This document shows positions 14,941 through 22,719 of a stretch of 64,000 nt of DNA, piece after piece. The DNA is from a virus. The translations under genes and the position numbers were made by a program. Each line of letters opens with the position of its first letter. The first letter of the stretch is position 1. The notes beneath the pieces were generated by a model, which saw nothing but the letters and a program-made list of their open reading frames with translations, was not told the origin of the DNA and searched no databases. Location of the stretch: the IMG/VR virus record IMGVR_UViG_3300008114_000042, positions 34,865 to 98,864 of that record; one strand, 5' to 3'.

Positions 14941-15103
14941 TTTATCGTCAGATGAAGAAGTTTGGAATAAAAGGTGTAAAGTGAGGTTTCATCGCCATAG
15001 ATGGATGCCTTGGGGCAACCCCTTCATAATAGGTGGAGGGTACTACTATCAGATAATGGAGTGTCAAGCGTGCAAGAGAATGCAAGTAAAGCCAGCAAGA
15101 TAA
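14921..15103 (+). CDS. Small Cys/aromatic-rich protein
   Basis: Up to 60 residues. The core CKVRFHRHRWMPWGNPF and the closing CQACKR suggest a small zinc-binding domain. The frame opens with GTG 14921; GTG 14981 behind AAAAGG is an alternative start giving 40 residues. TAATG coupling to the next gene. Confidence 0.55.
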   Translation: MSTTTSDLSSDEEVWNKRCKVRFHRHRWMPWGNPFIIGGGYYYQIMECQACKRMQVKPAR

Positions 15104-15273
15104 TGCATATAGTTACTGTAGCGTGTCTAGAGTATCAGTGGATACGAGCGTTCGGTCCTTTCGACAGTACCGACGATGCGTGGGACTGGCTCAACACCAC
15201 AGAGTACGTCAAGGGGGATGGTTTCAGAAACCTTATCATGGAGGTAGAGGGCCCAGCAGATGCCCTACTCTGA
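15103..15273 (+). CDS. Small protein, unknown
   Basis: A 56-residue protein (MHIVTVACLEYQWIRAFGPF) with a beta-alpha pattern like dsRNA-binding or ribbon folds, but too short to assign. Started at the ATG that overlaps the previous stop. Confidence 0.55.
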   Translation: MHIVTVACLEYQWIRAFGPFDSTDDAWDWLNTTEYVKGDGFRNLIMEVEGPADALL

Positions 15274-15535
15274 GGCCCCAGCAGGGGTAGAGATTGCCAA
15301 GGTGTGTGATGACCTGAAAGAATTGCTGATTGCGAAAAATATTGCCTATGGGAATTCGTTTGCCGATCCTATCAATATATTTTCAAAAACTACTCCTGTA
15401 GAGCAGTTGTGTGTAAGAATTGACGACAAACTAAACAGAATTCTCAAAGGTAGAGAATACCCCGGCGACGACACAATCACAGACCTCATAGGGTATTTAG
15501 TCCTATATAAGATATTAGTCAAGAATATCGAATAA
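15260..15535 (+). CDS. MazG-like/DUF1599-type all-alpha protein
   Basis: A 91-residue helical protein with KNIAYGNSFADPINIFSK, CVRIDDKLNRILKG and DTITDLIGYLVL. This set of motifs is seen in small phage proteins related to all-alpha nucleotide pyrophosphatases. Family placement is from motif memory only. Confidence 0.55.
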   Translation: MPYSEAPAGVEIAKVCDDLKELLIAKNIAYGNSFADPINIFSKTTPVEQLCVRIDDKLNRILKGREYPGDDTITDLIGYLVLYKILVKNIE

Positions 15536-15584
15536 CTTTTGCGGTTGGGGCCTTCTCTGATATTCCGGGGGTATAAAATTGCTC

Positions 15585-15613
15585 TTGACAATCCCGGTAG
15601 AAACTGGTAGAAT
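15585..15613 (+). promoter_or_regulatory. Consensus promoter for the 15641 gene
   Basis: TTGACA at 15585-15590 and TAGAAT at 15608-15613, spacer 17 bp, then a leader with AAGGAG. Confidence 0.8.
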
Positions 15614-15640
15614 AGGACTACCTACTAGCAAGGAGTGAAT

Positions 15641-15985
15641 GTGGCACCCAAAAAGCCGAAGAATACTAAGACTAAGCGTGCTGTCTACACAGGACCACGG
15701 CAGTCATCAGAGGTATTCCTTTTCCTAGACAAGTTTATCTATTCGGATAGTTTCACTATGCCGAACGGGAAGACAGTCACCAAGGGAGACATTATCAAGA
15801 TCACCGGGGTATGGGGGACGCAGTTCAAGTTCGTCCAGCATACCATCAATAAGCACACCGGAGCAGAGTGGTTCGACTGTGTTGAGTTGCATCGAAACCA
15901 AGTAGCGCAGACACGCAGTTTCAGGACTGACCGTATCAAGTTGATGCCGAAGAAGCGTGGCCCTCGCAAGAAGAAGGTTGCGTGA
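15641..15985 (+). CDS. Small basic protein, unknown
   Basis: A 114-residue protein with Lys/Arg-rich ends and a central beta domain (GDIIKITGVWGTQFKFVQH), possibly SH3-like and nucleic-acid-binding. GTG 15641 is preferred over GTG 15635 because of its spacing from AAGGAG. It overlaps the next gene by GTGA. Confidence 0.55.
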   Translation: MAPKKPKNTKTKRAVYTGPRQSSEVFLFLDKFIYSDSFTMPNGKTVTKGDIIKITGVWGTQFKFVQHTINKHTGAEWFDCVELHRNQVAQTRSFRTDRIKLMPKKRGPRKKKVA

Positions 15986-16410
15986 CAAAACTAAGTCTGG
16001 AATACGCTGCTGGGTTTTTCGACGGAGAGGGGTGTATCTCTATTTCAAAAACAAAAGGCTCAAAGTCTCGTGGAGAATACAAGAGAGATGCTTTTGTTTT
16101 GAGTGTGAGGGTCACCCAAACATCGTTCCCGGTCATTTATTCTTTTCAGGAAACATTCGGCGGGAGTGTGTATGAGAGGGACTACTCTCGTGGCGCTCCG
16201 TATGCTGAATGGGTTGCTACTCACCAAAAGGCCGTGCCGTTTTTAGAGCAGATGCTTCCTTTGCTCGTAGTAAAAAAAGAGCAGGCTTCGCTTGCCCTTG
16301 ACTTCCAGAATAATAAGCAGAGAAACAAGACAGACGAGATGTGGGAGAAAGAGCACCAAGCATATTTGTCTATGAAAATACTTAATACCAGAGGAAGAAG
16401 TCTGGTATAA
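15982..16410 (+). CDS. LAGLIDADG homing endonuclease
   Basis: A 142-residue protein with a single LAGLIDADG motif (YAAGFFDGEGCISI at residue 7), so it should act as a homodimer. The rest follows the usual alpha-beta pattern of the fold (VLSVRVTQTS, YAEWVATHQKAVPFL). Its TAA stop is part of the -10 box of the next gene. It is the only LAGLIDADG member here; the others are HNH or Endo VII. Confidence 0.8.
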   Translation: MTKLSLEYAAGFFDGEGCISISKTKGSKSRGEYKRDAFVLSVRVTQTSFPVIYSFQETFGGSVYERDYSRGAPYAEWVATHQKAVPFLEQMLPLLVVKKEQASLALDFQNNKQRNKTDEMWEKEHQAYLSMKILNTRGRSLV

Positions 16411-16411
16411 T
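16406..16411 (+). promoter_or_regulatory. Promoter of the Rpf-like gene
   Basis: Extended -10 TGGTATAAT. It contains the upstream TAA stop and is followed by a short leader with an AAGGAG site. Confidence 0.65.
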
Positions 16412-16438
16412 AGAGTGTTGTCGCTACAAGGAGACAAG

Positions 16439-16972
16439 ATGACAAACCGAAACCTTGTAGGCATAACACTGGCGGTAGCCCTAGCGACTACCGCTCTTGT
16501 TTTTCCTACATCGGCTTATGCTAAGTCGAATGAAACTGAAATAGCGAAAATGGGCATACCGCCTGAAACGGCGGCAGCCGTAAATAACTCAATAGTAGAT
16601 AGAGAGTGGGCTATCCAACGCCCATCTCGTGGTGGAGTCGGATACTATGATGACTCCAACGTTCCCGCCGTATGGGCAGGAGTACCGGACAGAGTGAGAA
16701 GCATATGGAGATGTATTCGCTTTCACGAGAGCCGTCACTCCGGTCATTATACGGCAGAAAATCCCGTTTCGACAGCCAGCGGCGCAGGCCAATGGTTGAA
16801 CGGAACTTGGGATGGTCTAAAGAAATGGGTGAAGGTAGACGGAGAATTCGTCGCTCGCCAATACGATGAGGCCAAGGACGCACCAGCATGGGTCCAAGAC
16901 GCTGCATTCGTCCATGTATACAATCATGGTGGATTGCGCATGTGGAGAGGAACGTGGTGCCCCGGCACCTAA
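16439..16972 (+). CDS. Secreted Rpf/transglycosylase-like muralytic protein
   Basis: A 177-residue protein. Residues 1-28 form a signal peptide (LVGITLAVALATTALVFPTS, then AYA). The C-terminal half has the c-type lysozyme/resuscitation-promoting-factor pattern IWRCIRFHESRHSGHYTAEN with a catalytic Glu, ASGAGQWLNGTW, and a closing Cys in GTWCPG. Rpf domains cut peptidoglycan glycan strands. The start at ATG 16439 follows AAGGAG. It lies just before the terminase genes, away from the lysis region. Confidence 0.78.
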   Translation: MTNRNLVGITLAVALATTALVFPTSAYAKSNETEIAKMGIPPETAAAVNNSIVDREWAIQRPSRGGVGYYDDSNVPAVWAGVPDRVRSIWRCIRFHESRHSGHYTAENPVSTASGAGQWLNGTWDGLKKWVKVDGEFVARQYDEAKDAPAWVQDAAFVHVYNHGGLRMWRGTWCPGT

Positions 16973-16981
16973 TACATTAAA

Positions 16982-17048
16982 ATACCACGGCAGGGTAGAG
17001 AGACCCAAATTCAATTGCGACAACACCTCTCTACCCTGTTCGTGGTAT
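16982..17048 (+). terminator. Long inverted repeat fused to a promoter
   Basis: Arms 16982-17002 and 17027-17048 pair almost completely (ATACCACG / CGTGGTAT and CAGGGTAGAGAG / CTCTCTACCCTG), loop 24 nt. It should terminate the Rpf-like transcript. The distal arm runs into the TGGTATAAT of the terminase promoter. Confidence 0.65.
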
Positions 17049-17051
17049 AAT
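17046..17051 (+). promoter_or_regulatory. Promoter of the terminase genes
   Basis: Extended -10 TGGTATAAT sharing bases with the right arm of the inverted repeat. A leader with AAAGGAG leads to ATG 17076. Confidence 0.65.
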
Positions 17052-17075
17052 TGTATCCTCAACAAAGGAGTAGAT

Positions 17076-17603
17076 ATGCCGGTAGACCTAGTAGCGCACC
17101 TTGATGAAGTGAACAAGGTTGCGGAAGAATACATCAAGGGAAATGATGAGACTGCCATTTCCAAGAACCTTGCTATCCCTCGCCAGCGTGTAGTCAACAT
17201 GCTCAACGAGTGGCGGGATATGGTGTCCAGCAACGAGGCCATTCGCATCAGAGCGAAGGAGGCACTCGCAGGAGCAGACAAGCACTTCTCCGTGCTCATC
17301 CAAAAGGCATACGAAGTCATCGATGAGGCCACGATGAACGGGAACCTAGGCGCAAAAACTAATGCTATTAAACTTGTGATGGATATAGAGAAGACCCGCA
17401 TCGAACAACTACAGAAGGCCGGTCTGCTAGAGAACAAGGAACTCGCAGACGAACTCATTGAGACAGAGCGCAAGCAGGAAGTGCTGGTAGGCATCCTCCG
17501 AGATGTCTCTGGTGAATGCCCCAAGTGCAGAAGCGAGGTTGCACGCCGACTGGCAAATGTCGCAGGACCGACAGAGGTGATTACAGTTGACATCATCACT
17601 TGA
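17076..17603 (+). CDS. terS: Terminase small subunit (probable)
   Basis: A 175-residue helical protein directly before the large terminase. Residues about 15-45 (NDETAISKNLAIPRQRVVNM) look like a helix-turn-helix for pac/cos recognition, followed by long helices for oligomerization and a C-terminal CPKCRSEVARR pair. Position and fold support the call. The promoter and SD set the start at ATG 17076. Confidence 0.7.
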   Translation: MPVDLVAHLDEVNKVAEEYIKGNDETAISKNLAIPRQRVVNMLNEWRDMVSSNEAIRIRAKEALAGADKHFSVLIQKAYEVIDEATMNGNLGAKTNAIKLVMDIEKTRIEQLQKAGLLENKELADELIETERKQEVLVGILRDVSGECPKCRSEVARRLANVAGPTEVITVDIIT

Positions 17604-19386
17604 TCTATCATCATTCCTCTCTATTCTTGATGACGACCCCTTCGATGAGTACCCGGTAGACCTAGACACCTTCGTTCATGGTGAGCACTTCCTCAACCAG
17701 CCGGGGCTGTCAGACATTCAGCGAGACATCGTAGAGGCCATGAGCCAGATATTCAAGGAGGAAGACCTTCGCAGGTTTATGACTTATGAAGAGGCGGCAC
17801 GGCATCACAAGAAGTATACGAAGAATGAGGTCATCCTCCAACTAGGCAAGGGTAGTGGCAAGGACTACACATCGACCGTAGGCGTGGCCTACACCGTCTA
17901 CAAGTTGCTCTGCCTCAAAGACCCCGCACGCTATTTCGGCAAGCCCTCTGGTGATGCTATCGACCTCATCAACATCGCAGTCAACGCTGTGCAGGCGAAG
18001 AACGTATTCTTCAAGGGGCTCAAGTCCAAGATCGAACGCTCTCCGTGGTTCGAAGGGAAGTATGAAGCGAAGATGGACAGCATCGAATTCGACAAGTCGA
18101 TCACCGTATACTCCGGTCACTCCGAGAGAGAATCCCACGAGGGACTCAACCTTATCCTCGCTGTCCTTGACGAGATTTCTGGCTTTGCCATGGAGTCAGC
18201 ATCAGGCAACGAGAATGCTAAGACGGGTGATGCTATCTACAAGGCATTCCGTGGTTCGGTAGATTCACGATTCCCTGACTATGGAAAGGTTCTACTCCTA
18301 TCTTTCCCTAGATTCAAGGGAGACTTTATTTCGAAACGGTATGAGGAAGTCATCCTTGAGAAAGAGACACTAGTAAGGAAGCACACCTTCATCCTCAACC
18401 CTGATCTACCGGAAGACAGCGAGGGTAATAAGTTTACTATTGAATGGGACGAGGATCATATCGTCCACTATGTCATCCCCGGCATCTTCGCACTCAAGCG
18501 ACCAACGTGGGAGGTCAACCCTACTCGTGGGATAGAGGACTTTAAACTTGCCTTCTACACAGACCCCGGTGATGCCCTGATGCGTTTCGCCTGTATGCCT
18601 AACTTCTCTACCGATGCCTTCTTTAAGAACAGGGATATGCTCTGGAAGGCAGCGTCCATTCGCAACCCCATCGACACCTACAAGAGACTGGAAGAGAACT
18701 TCGTACCGAAGGAGGGAGTACGCTACTACCTCCATGCCGACCTCGCACAGGTCCACGACAAGTGTGCTATTGCTATCTCTCACGTAGAGAAGTTCGTTGA
18801 GATAAAGTCATTCAACGACTACCATCAGATCGTTCCCGTCGTTGTGTGTGATGCTGTCGTGTGGTGGGAGCCACGCAAGGAAGGGCCGGTAGACCTAAGT
18901 GAGGTCAAGAACTGGATAGTAAGTTTCAAGAGAGCAGGCTTTGACATAGGCATGGTGACCTTTGACCGCTGGCAGTCAGTAGACATTCAGAAGGAACTAC
19001 AGTCGGTAGGGATCAAGACAGGGGTACTCTCTGTGGCAAAGAAGCACTACGAGGACCTTGCCATGCTCTTCTATGAAGAGCGTATTGTCATGCCCTACAT
19101 CGAACTGCTCTTGGAGGAACTGGCTGAGTTGCGCATCGTCAGCGACAAGAAGGTAGACCATCCTCGCAAGAAGAGCAAGGACCTTGCCGACGCACTCACC
19201 GGCTCTGTCTACAACGCAGTAGCCTACACCCCTCGTCACAACGATCAGTTGGTAGAGGCTCACACCTTTAGCAGCGCTGCACGAGCACGGGCACGGGAGG
19301 AAAGAGAGAATACAGAAGGCATCATCATGCCACCCAAGCGTGACCCCGAAATAGAATACTACTTGGCAAAGGTGGGAGTATTGTGA
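17587..19386 (+). CDS. terL: Terminase large subunit
   Basis: A 599-residue packaging motor and nuclease. Walker A is LGKGSGKD at about 92, Walker B LNLILAVLDE at about 188. The RNase H-like nuclease shows HADLAQVHDK at about 382, a central FDRWQSVD at about 458 and KDLADALTGSVYN at about 535. The frame starts with TTG 17587, which overlaps terS by 17 nt and has AGAGGTG upstream. Confidence 0.9.
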   Translation: MTSSLDLSSFLSILDDDPFDEYPVDLDTFVHGEHFLNQPGLSDIQRDIVEAMSQIFKEEDLRRFMTYEEAARHHKKYTKNEVILQLGKGSGKDYTSTVGVAYTVYKLLCLKDPARYFGKPSGDAIDLINIAVNAVQAKNVFFKGLKSKIERSPWFEGKYEAKMDSIEFDKSITVYSGHSERESHEGLNLILAVLDEISGFAMESASGNENAKTGDAIYKAFRGSVDSRFPDYGKVLLLSFPRFKGDFISKRYEEVILEKETLVRKHTFILNPDLPEDSEGNKFTIEWDEDHIVHYVIPGIFALKRPTWEVNPTRGIEDFKLAFYTDPGDALMRFACMPNFSTDAFFKNRDMLWKAASIRNPIDTYKRLEENFVPKEGVRYYLHADLAQVHDKCAIAISHVEKFVEIKSFNDYHQIVPVVVCDAVVWWEPRKEGPVDLSEVKNWIVSFKRAGFDIGMVTFDRWQSVDIQKELQSVGIKTGVLSVAKKHYEDLAMLFYEERIVMPYIELLLEELAELRIVSDKKVDHPRKKSKDLADALTGSVYNAVAYTPRHNDQLVEAHTFSSAARARAREERENTEGIIMPPKRDPEIEYYLAKVGVL

Positions 19387-19607
19387 ACCCAGATGCGCAC
19401 CTCAACATCCCCGCCGAAGGCGTGGTCATTACCGTAGAGCGGGATGCCTCAGGGAACTATATTGGCAAACTTTGGATAGACGGAGAGCGCAAGGCGTTTG
19501 CCACAGAGCGACGACCGGGATGCGCTGCCCGTACCATGATGCTAGCAATGCAGGGTACATGGGGACCTCCAAGCGATACCATGTACCTTACTGTTGACGG
19601 GTGGTAG
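19383..19607 (+). CDS. Small beta protein, unknown
   Basis: A 74-residue protein starting at GTG 19383 and overlapping terL by 4 nt. It reads like a small beta barrel (VVITVERDASGNYIGKLWID). Unknown role. Confidence 0.55.
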   Translation: MNPDAHLNIPAEGVVITVERDASGNYIGKLWIDGERKAFATERRPGCAARTMMLAMQGTWGPPSDTMYLTVDGW

Positions 19608-19608
19608 T

Positions 19609-19935
19609 ATGGACTCCGAATACGTTGAGTACCTTGAGTCTATCGGTGCTATTGAAAAAACCGGGGTAGACGAAAACGGAGAGCCAGTATGGAGAGTGAC
19701 GAAGGAAGCAAAGGAACTTGTTCCTGACCTTTACAACGCTCACCTCAAAGAGTTCAACAACAACGTATTCTCCCTGTGGATGAAGGACTTTATCGACATA
19801 GAGTTTGATAAGGAAGGCTCACCCCTCATCGCCCTGAATGAAATATCATTAGTCTTAGAGGCACACGCCATGCTTGAGCCCTCAGAAGAGCAGGTATTGA
19901 TGGAGATAATTGAGAATGTTTCCAAACCGGATTGA
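19609..19935 (+). CDS. Acidic protein, unknown
   Basis: A 108-residue acidic protein. The N-terminus (YVEYLESIGAIEKTGVDENG then EPVWRVT) looks like a winged-helix-type module. ATG 19609 is used; an in-frame TTG is 15 nt upstream. Confidence 0.55.
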   Translation: MDSEYVEYLESIGAIEKTGVDENGEPVWRVTKEAKELVPDLYNAHLKEFNNNVFSLWMKDFIDIEFDKEGSPLIALNEISLVLEAHAMLEPSEEQVLMEIIENVSKPD

Positions 19936-19961
19936 CAATTGCCCACTAACAATGGTATAAT
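19932..19961 (+). promoter_or_regulatory. Leaderless promoter for a GTG start
   Basis: TTGACA at 19932-19937 and TATAAT at 19956-19961 (TGGTATAAT), spacer 18 bp. GTG 19968 starts 6 nt later. Confidence 0.75.
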
Positions 19962-19967
19962 AACTTT

Positions 19968-20351
19968 GTGTTATCCATACTATGGGTAGTCTTGCTGGTT
20001 TCGGCATCTCTAGCAGTCTGCATCAAGATCATCAAACATCTTGATAGGACCGCTACCGCCACCGAAGCAATAGCCGTGTGCGCCATAGAGGTTTCACAGG
20101 AGTTGCTGGAAGTCATAGCGGAGGCAGAGGATGAAGAAATGGAAGAGCAGCCAAAAAAGTTCGTCGTAGCCTTTGTGGATGGAAAGGCATACTGGGTAGA
20201 AGACAACGAGTTTCTGGAAGCAGAGATAGACGAGGACGGAGACCCAGTACGAAGCACAGCACATCCGGTAGACGCAATAAACATGCCATTCAAGGACGTG
20301 ACGAAACTACTCTACGTCCTTGATAACTTAAAAGATAAGGAAAAGCAATGA
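19968..20351 (+). CDS. Membrane-anchored acidic protein
   Basis: A 127-residue protein with one N-terminal membrane segment (LSILWVVLLVSASLAVCI) and a charged soluble tail including EDEEMEEQPKKFVVAF and a small beta domain. A leaderless GTG start is inferred from the promoter. Function unknown; it might act at the host membrane. Confidence 0.6.
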   Translation: MLSILWVVLLVSASLAVCIKIIKHLDRTATATEAIAVCAIEVSQELLEVIAEAEDEEMEEQPKKFVVAFVDGKAYWVEDNEFLEAEIDEDGDPVRSTAHPVDAINMPFKDVTKLLYVLDNLKDKEKQ

Positions 20352-20695
20352 AGGTATTGGTATTCGGGAGTAAGTCCTTCGATGACTACCCCGTCTTCAC
20401 ACGCGCTATGAGCGTTGCCCTGTCGTCCTGTGACGATGGGCGCTTCTTTGTGCATACGGCTGGCCCTGCACGCATCAACTCTTACACAGCAGAGTTTATG
20501 AATGTAACGGAAAATGGACTGCGAGGGAGAGGCATCAAGCCGTTCTTCCAGAAGGTTCCCTACCCCAAGGACCCGCTCACCCTTGCCGACTATGACTTTG
20601 TAGCCTACCTGTCTAAGCCAGTAGAGCGGAAGTTGCCCTCTGTCCTAGAAGCGGCTGAAAGAAAAGACATAGACTTTGCTGTCTTTCGTTATTAA
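20348..20695 (+). CDS. SLOG/DUF2493-like nucleotide-binding protein
   Basis: A 115-residue Rossmann-like protein starting MKVLVFGSKSFDDYPVF, the pattern seen in DUF2493/YspA proteins of the SLOG superfamily. It lacks the GGARGAD motif that the 28037 paralogue has, so its binding site may have changed. Confidence 0.55.
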   Translation: MKVLVFGSKSFDDYPVFTRAMSVALSSCDDGRFFVHTAGPARINSYTAEFMNVTENGLRGRGIKPFFQKVPYPKDPLTLADYDFVAYLSKPVERKLPSVLEAAERKDIDFAVFRY

Positions 20696-20699
20696 CCCC

Positions 20700-20728
20700 T
20701 TGACAAACCCCATCGTTTAGGGTAGAAT
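20700..20728 (+). promoter_or_regulatory. Consensus leaderless promoter
   Basis: TTGACA at 20700-20705 and TAGAAT at 20723-20728, spacer 17 bp. ATG 20735 is 6 nt downstream. Confidence 0.8.
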
Positions 20729-20734
20729 AGCACT

Positions 20735-21118
20735 ATGAAACTTTCCAACCAGTCCCGTGCCCATTTGGCGACTGCCCGTTTCCTCGCATCAAAGTCAGAA
20801 GCGAAGAAGACTCACGGAGCAGTAGTAGTCAAGGGAGGCAGGGTGGTCGGAGTTGGATGGAATAAGAATAGAAATGATCCTCAGGCAATGAGCGAAGAGC
20901 ATATCAAGACTGATGCTTCGTATCATGCCGAGGAAGTAGCACTACGCGAAGCAGGCGACAATGCCCGTGGAGCCATACTCTATGTTGCCCGTGTGAATAA
21001 GCAGGGGGAAGATAGAGACAGTAAGCCTTGTTTCCTTTGCAGCACTCTAATGGTGAGTGCGGGGATAAAGAAGGTTATCTACACCACAGAAGGAGTAGTA
21101 GAAGATGTTTATTACTAG
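20735..21118 (+). CDS. Cytidine/dCMP deaminase-like enzyme
   Basis: A 127-residue zinc deaminase. YHAEEVAL (His ligand plus catalytic Glu) and SKPCFLCSTLM (two Cys ligands) are the deaminase signature. dCMP deaminase would feed dUMP to thymidylate synthesis; a nucleoside or tRNA substrate cannot be excluded. The start is leaderless. Confidence 0.78.
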   Translation: MKLSNQSRAHLATARFLASKSEAKKTHGAVVVKGGRVVGVGWNKNRNDPQAMSEEHIKTDASYHAEEVALREAGDNARGAILYVARVNKQGEDRDSKPCFLCSTLMVSAGIKKVIYTTEGVVEDVYY

Positions 21119-21314
21119 TCTAGAAGAGATGGAGAGCATCGTTGCCAACTCCAAGCGCCTCGCTTGGGATGGATGGGATGTTATCCACGCTACGCCTAAG
21201 GCAAACGCCATGCTCACGCCTACGGGAAGGTTTATTCGTGGCGCGTGGAACGCAGTCACCACTTTCCCTCTGACTGAGCAAGGATGGAAGATTCCTAAGT
21301 CGCTGATGAGGTAA
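21105..21314 (+). CDS. Small protein, DUF2829-like
   Basis: A 69-residue protein. KRLAWDGWDVIHATPKANAM resembles the small phage domain built around an xRxGWxG core, but the match is partial. It overlaps the deaminase gene by 14 nt. Confidence 0.45.
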   Translation: MFITSLEEMESIVANSKRLAWDGWDVIHATPKANAMLTPTGRFIRGAWNAVTTFPLTEQGWKIPKSLMR

Positions 21315-21319
21315 TCCTT

Positions 21320-21619
21320 ATGAGCAACTCATGGAAGTTAGATGGAAAGTGTCTAAACTTTGACACAAACCTGTTCTTCGAAACCTACGAGGAAGACAAA
21401 CTCATAGCAAAGCAGATAGATAAACTCTGTGTCGGATGCCCGGTTGTGAAAACCTGCTACAAGCATGGTGTTTCCAACAAAGAGTACGGCGTCTGGGGCG
21501 GGGTATATTTAGATGGTGACGGAGACTGGGACAGAGAGTTTAATAGCCACAAATCAGAGAGAGACTGGACAGAAATCCGCTTCTCTCTATCAATGGATTG
21601 GGAAGAGGAAGTGAAGTAA
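21320..21619 (+). CDS. whiB: WhiB-family iron-sulfur transcription regulator
   Basis: A 99-residue WhiB-like protein. Cys at about residue 11 (GKCLNFDTNLFF) plus CVGCPVVKTC give the four ligands of the [4Fe-4S] cluster, and GVWGGVYL is the family's turn motif. WhiB proteins occur in actinobacteria and their phages and bind the primary sigma factor. The C-terminal tail is charged, not the usual basic AT-hook, so it may act by sigma binding alone. Confidence 0.88.
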   Translation: MSNSWKLDGKCLNFDTNLFFETYEEDKLIAKQIDKLCVGCPVVKTCYKHGVSNKEYGVWGGVYLDGDGDWDREFNSHKSERDWTEIRFSLSMDWEEEVK

Positions 21620-21620
21620 G

Positions 21621-21902
21621 ATGAGCAAAATGCCTGTGCAAGAGCGTATCGCCATAATGCGAAATGCCTATCGAAACATCCATAAGCCTGTGCGCTTCAC
21701 TATGGATGTAGTCTATTTCGATGAGATTGATCCAGCCGTTATCCTGCTCCGCTTCTACCACGCAGAGTGGGTCAACCTCACAGAAGATGAGAAGATCGAA
21801 GCAGCGCTGTATATGGGCAGAGTAAAGGATGTAGTGGAGCAACACGGCTTCCCCTGCTCCCTTGATCCTGTCATTGATGATATGTCAAGTCAAATCGTAT
21901 GA
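21621..21902 (+). CDS. Helical protein, unknown
   Basis: A 93-residue protein one base after the WhiB stop, so very likely co-transcribed with it. It contains HAEWVNLTEDEKIEAALYMG. Unknown function. Confidence 0.55.
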   Translation: MSKMPVQERIAIMRNAYRNIHKPVRFTMDVVYFDEIDPAVILLRFYHAEWVNLTEDEKIEAALYMGRVKDVVEQHGFPCSLDPVIDDMSSQIV

Positions 21903-21908
21903 TACAAT
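21903..21908 (+). promoter_or_regulatory. Extended -10 promoter
   Basis: TGATACAAT, as at 3432 and 25304. The leader carries CAAGGAGAAG before ATG 21968. Confidence 0.45.
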
Positions 21909-21967
21909 AGATAAGTTGGCGATCCCAACAAATCCAATAAAACAATCCCACAAGGAGAAGATTAGTA

Positions 21968-22126
21968 ATGAAGAGTTTTGCAAAGTTGCTTAGTTCACTG
22001 TTTGATGATAGTAATACCCACAACACCATCAGCGCCTTTGAGCGTGATTGGCACAAGTATCGGAGTGAGGCTTTGACCCCTTCACACCGGGCAGAGATAG
22101 ACGAGATTTTCGCTCGTCACTCTTGA
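21968..22126 (+). CDS. 52-residue helical protein, unknown
   Basis: Too short for usual gene callers. It reads MKSFAKLLSSLFDDSNTHNT and continues as an amphipathic helix. It has its own promoter and SD. Its TGA stop lies in the TTGACA of the next promoter. Confidence 0.55.
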   Translation: MKSFAKLLSSLFDDSNTHNTISAFERDWHKYRSEALTPSHRAEIDEIFARHS

Positions 22127-22151
22127 CATCCGGGCGGGGGTAGTGTAGAAT
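22123..22151 (+). promoter_or_regulatory. Consensus promoter
   Basis: TTGACA at 22123-22128 and TAGAAT at 22146-22151, spacer 17 bp; overlaps the upstream stop codon. Confidence 0.75.
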
Positions 22152-22181
22152 AGACTCATACCTACTAAAGAAAGAGCACTT

Positions 22182-22385
22182 ATGCTACCCCCGCCAATCG
22201 ACACCAGAGATTTCCCCAGCGCCGCCTGTCTTAACTGCGGAGGCGACCTTTTCATTGCTAAGGTCATCTTTGATGATGACTACAATATCGGTATGTATAT
22301 GACTGAGGGCGAGTGCGCCTATTGCCATTCGCTCGTCAGGCTCCCTACCCCACTAGACCACCCCGACTACGAAGAGAGTTACTGA
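22182..22385 (+). CDS. Zinc-ribbon protein
   Basis: A 67-residue protein with CLNCGG at residue 14 and CAYCHSL at residue 46, a classic two-pair zinc ribbon, with an acidic insert between the pairs. Likely a nucleic-acid or protein-binding accessory. Confidence 0.65.
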   Translation: MLPPPIDTRDFPSAACLNCGGDLFIAKVIFDDDYNIGMYMTEGECAYCHSLVRLPTPLDHPDYEESY

Positions 22386-22438
22386 TGATTAGCGGAGTCC
22401 AGCGATGGGAAGCCGATGAAAGAGGAAACACGCCGTGA
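22385..22438 (+). CDS. 17-residue remnant of the SIQRW family
   Basis: The peptide MISGVQRWEADERGNTP matches the start of the proteins at 27761 and 30288 (MSIQRW...). It is coupled to both neighbours by overlapping stop/start codons. It is probably a truncated copy kept as a coupler. Confidence 0.4.
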   Translation: MISGVQRWEADERGNTP

Positions 22439-22671
22439 AGCACTACGCGAGGTTTAGGTATTGCAACAAGGGAATGTTCACTCTGCGAGTGACCATCTAC
22501 TCCATCACCGACAACGATGGTTTTACTACTGACAAGATAGTCGCTGACCGCATGTTCTTCACCTACACGGGCGGGTACAGATGGGCACGACGCAAGTTGA
22601 TCCATTATTCCCTAGACAATAATACATCGCTCTTCCTGCGTGATGGGGACATTCTCTCCCTGCACCCTTGA
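22435..22671 (+). CDS. Small protein, unknown
   Basis: A 78-residue basic/aromatic protein started at GTG 22435 with a 4-base overlap. It is beta-rich (FRYCNKGMFTLRVTIYSITD). Unknown. Confidence 0.5.
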   Translation: MKHYARFRYCNKGMFTLRVTIYSITDNDGFTTDKIVADRMFFTYTGGYRWARRKLIHYSLDNNTSLFLRDGDILSLHP

Positions 22672-22696
22672 CTTCTTTCAGGAAATGTAGTATACT
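22668..22696 (+). promoter_or_regulatory. Consensus promoter
   Basis: TTGACT at 22668-22673 and TATACT at 22691-22696, spacer 17 bp, then AAAAGGAG and ATG 22720. Confidence 0.78.
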
Positions 22697-22719
22697 AGAG
22701 ACATAGAAAAGGAGAACGA

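Noticed and set aside
16817-17614. 265-codon minus-strand frame over the terminase small subunit
   Set aside because: Antisense to terS and Rpf-like gene, Ser-rich shadow translation, and it crosses the strong inverted repeat.
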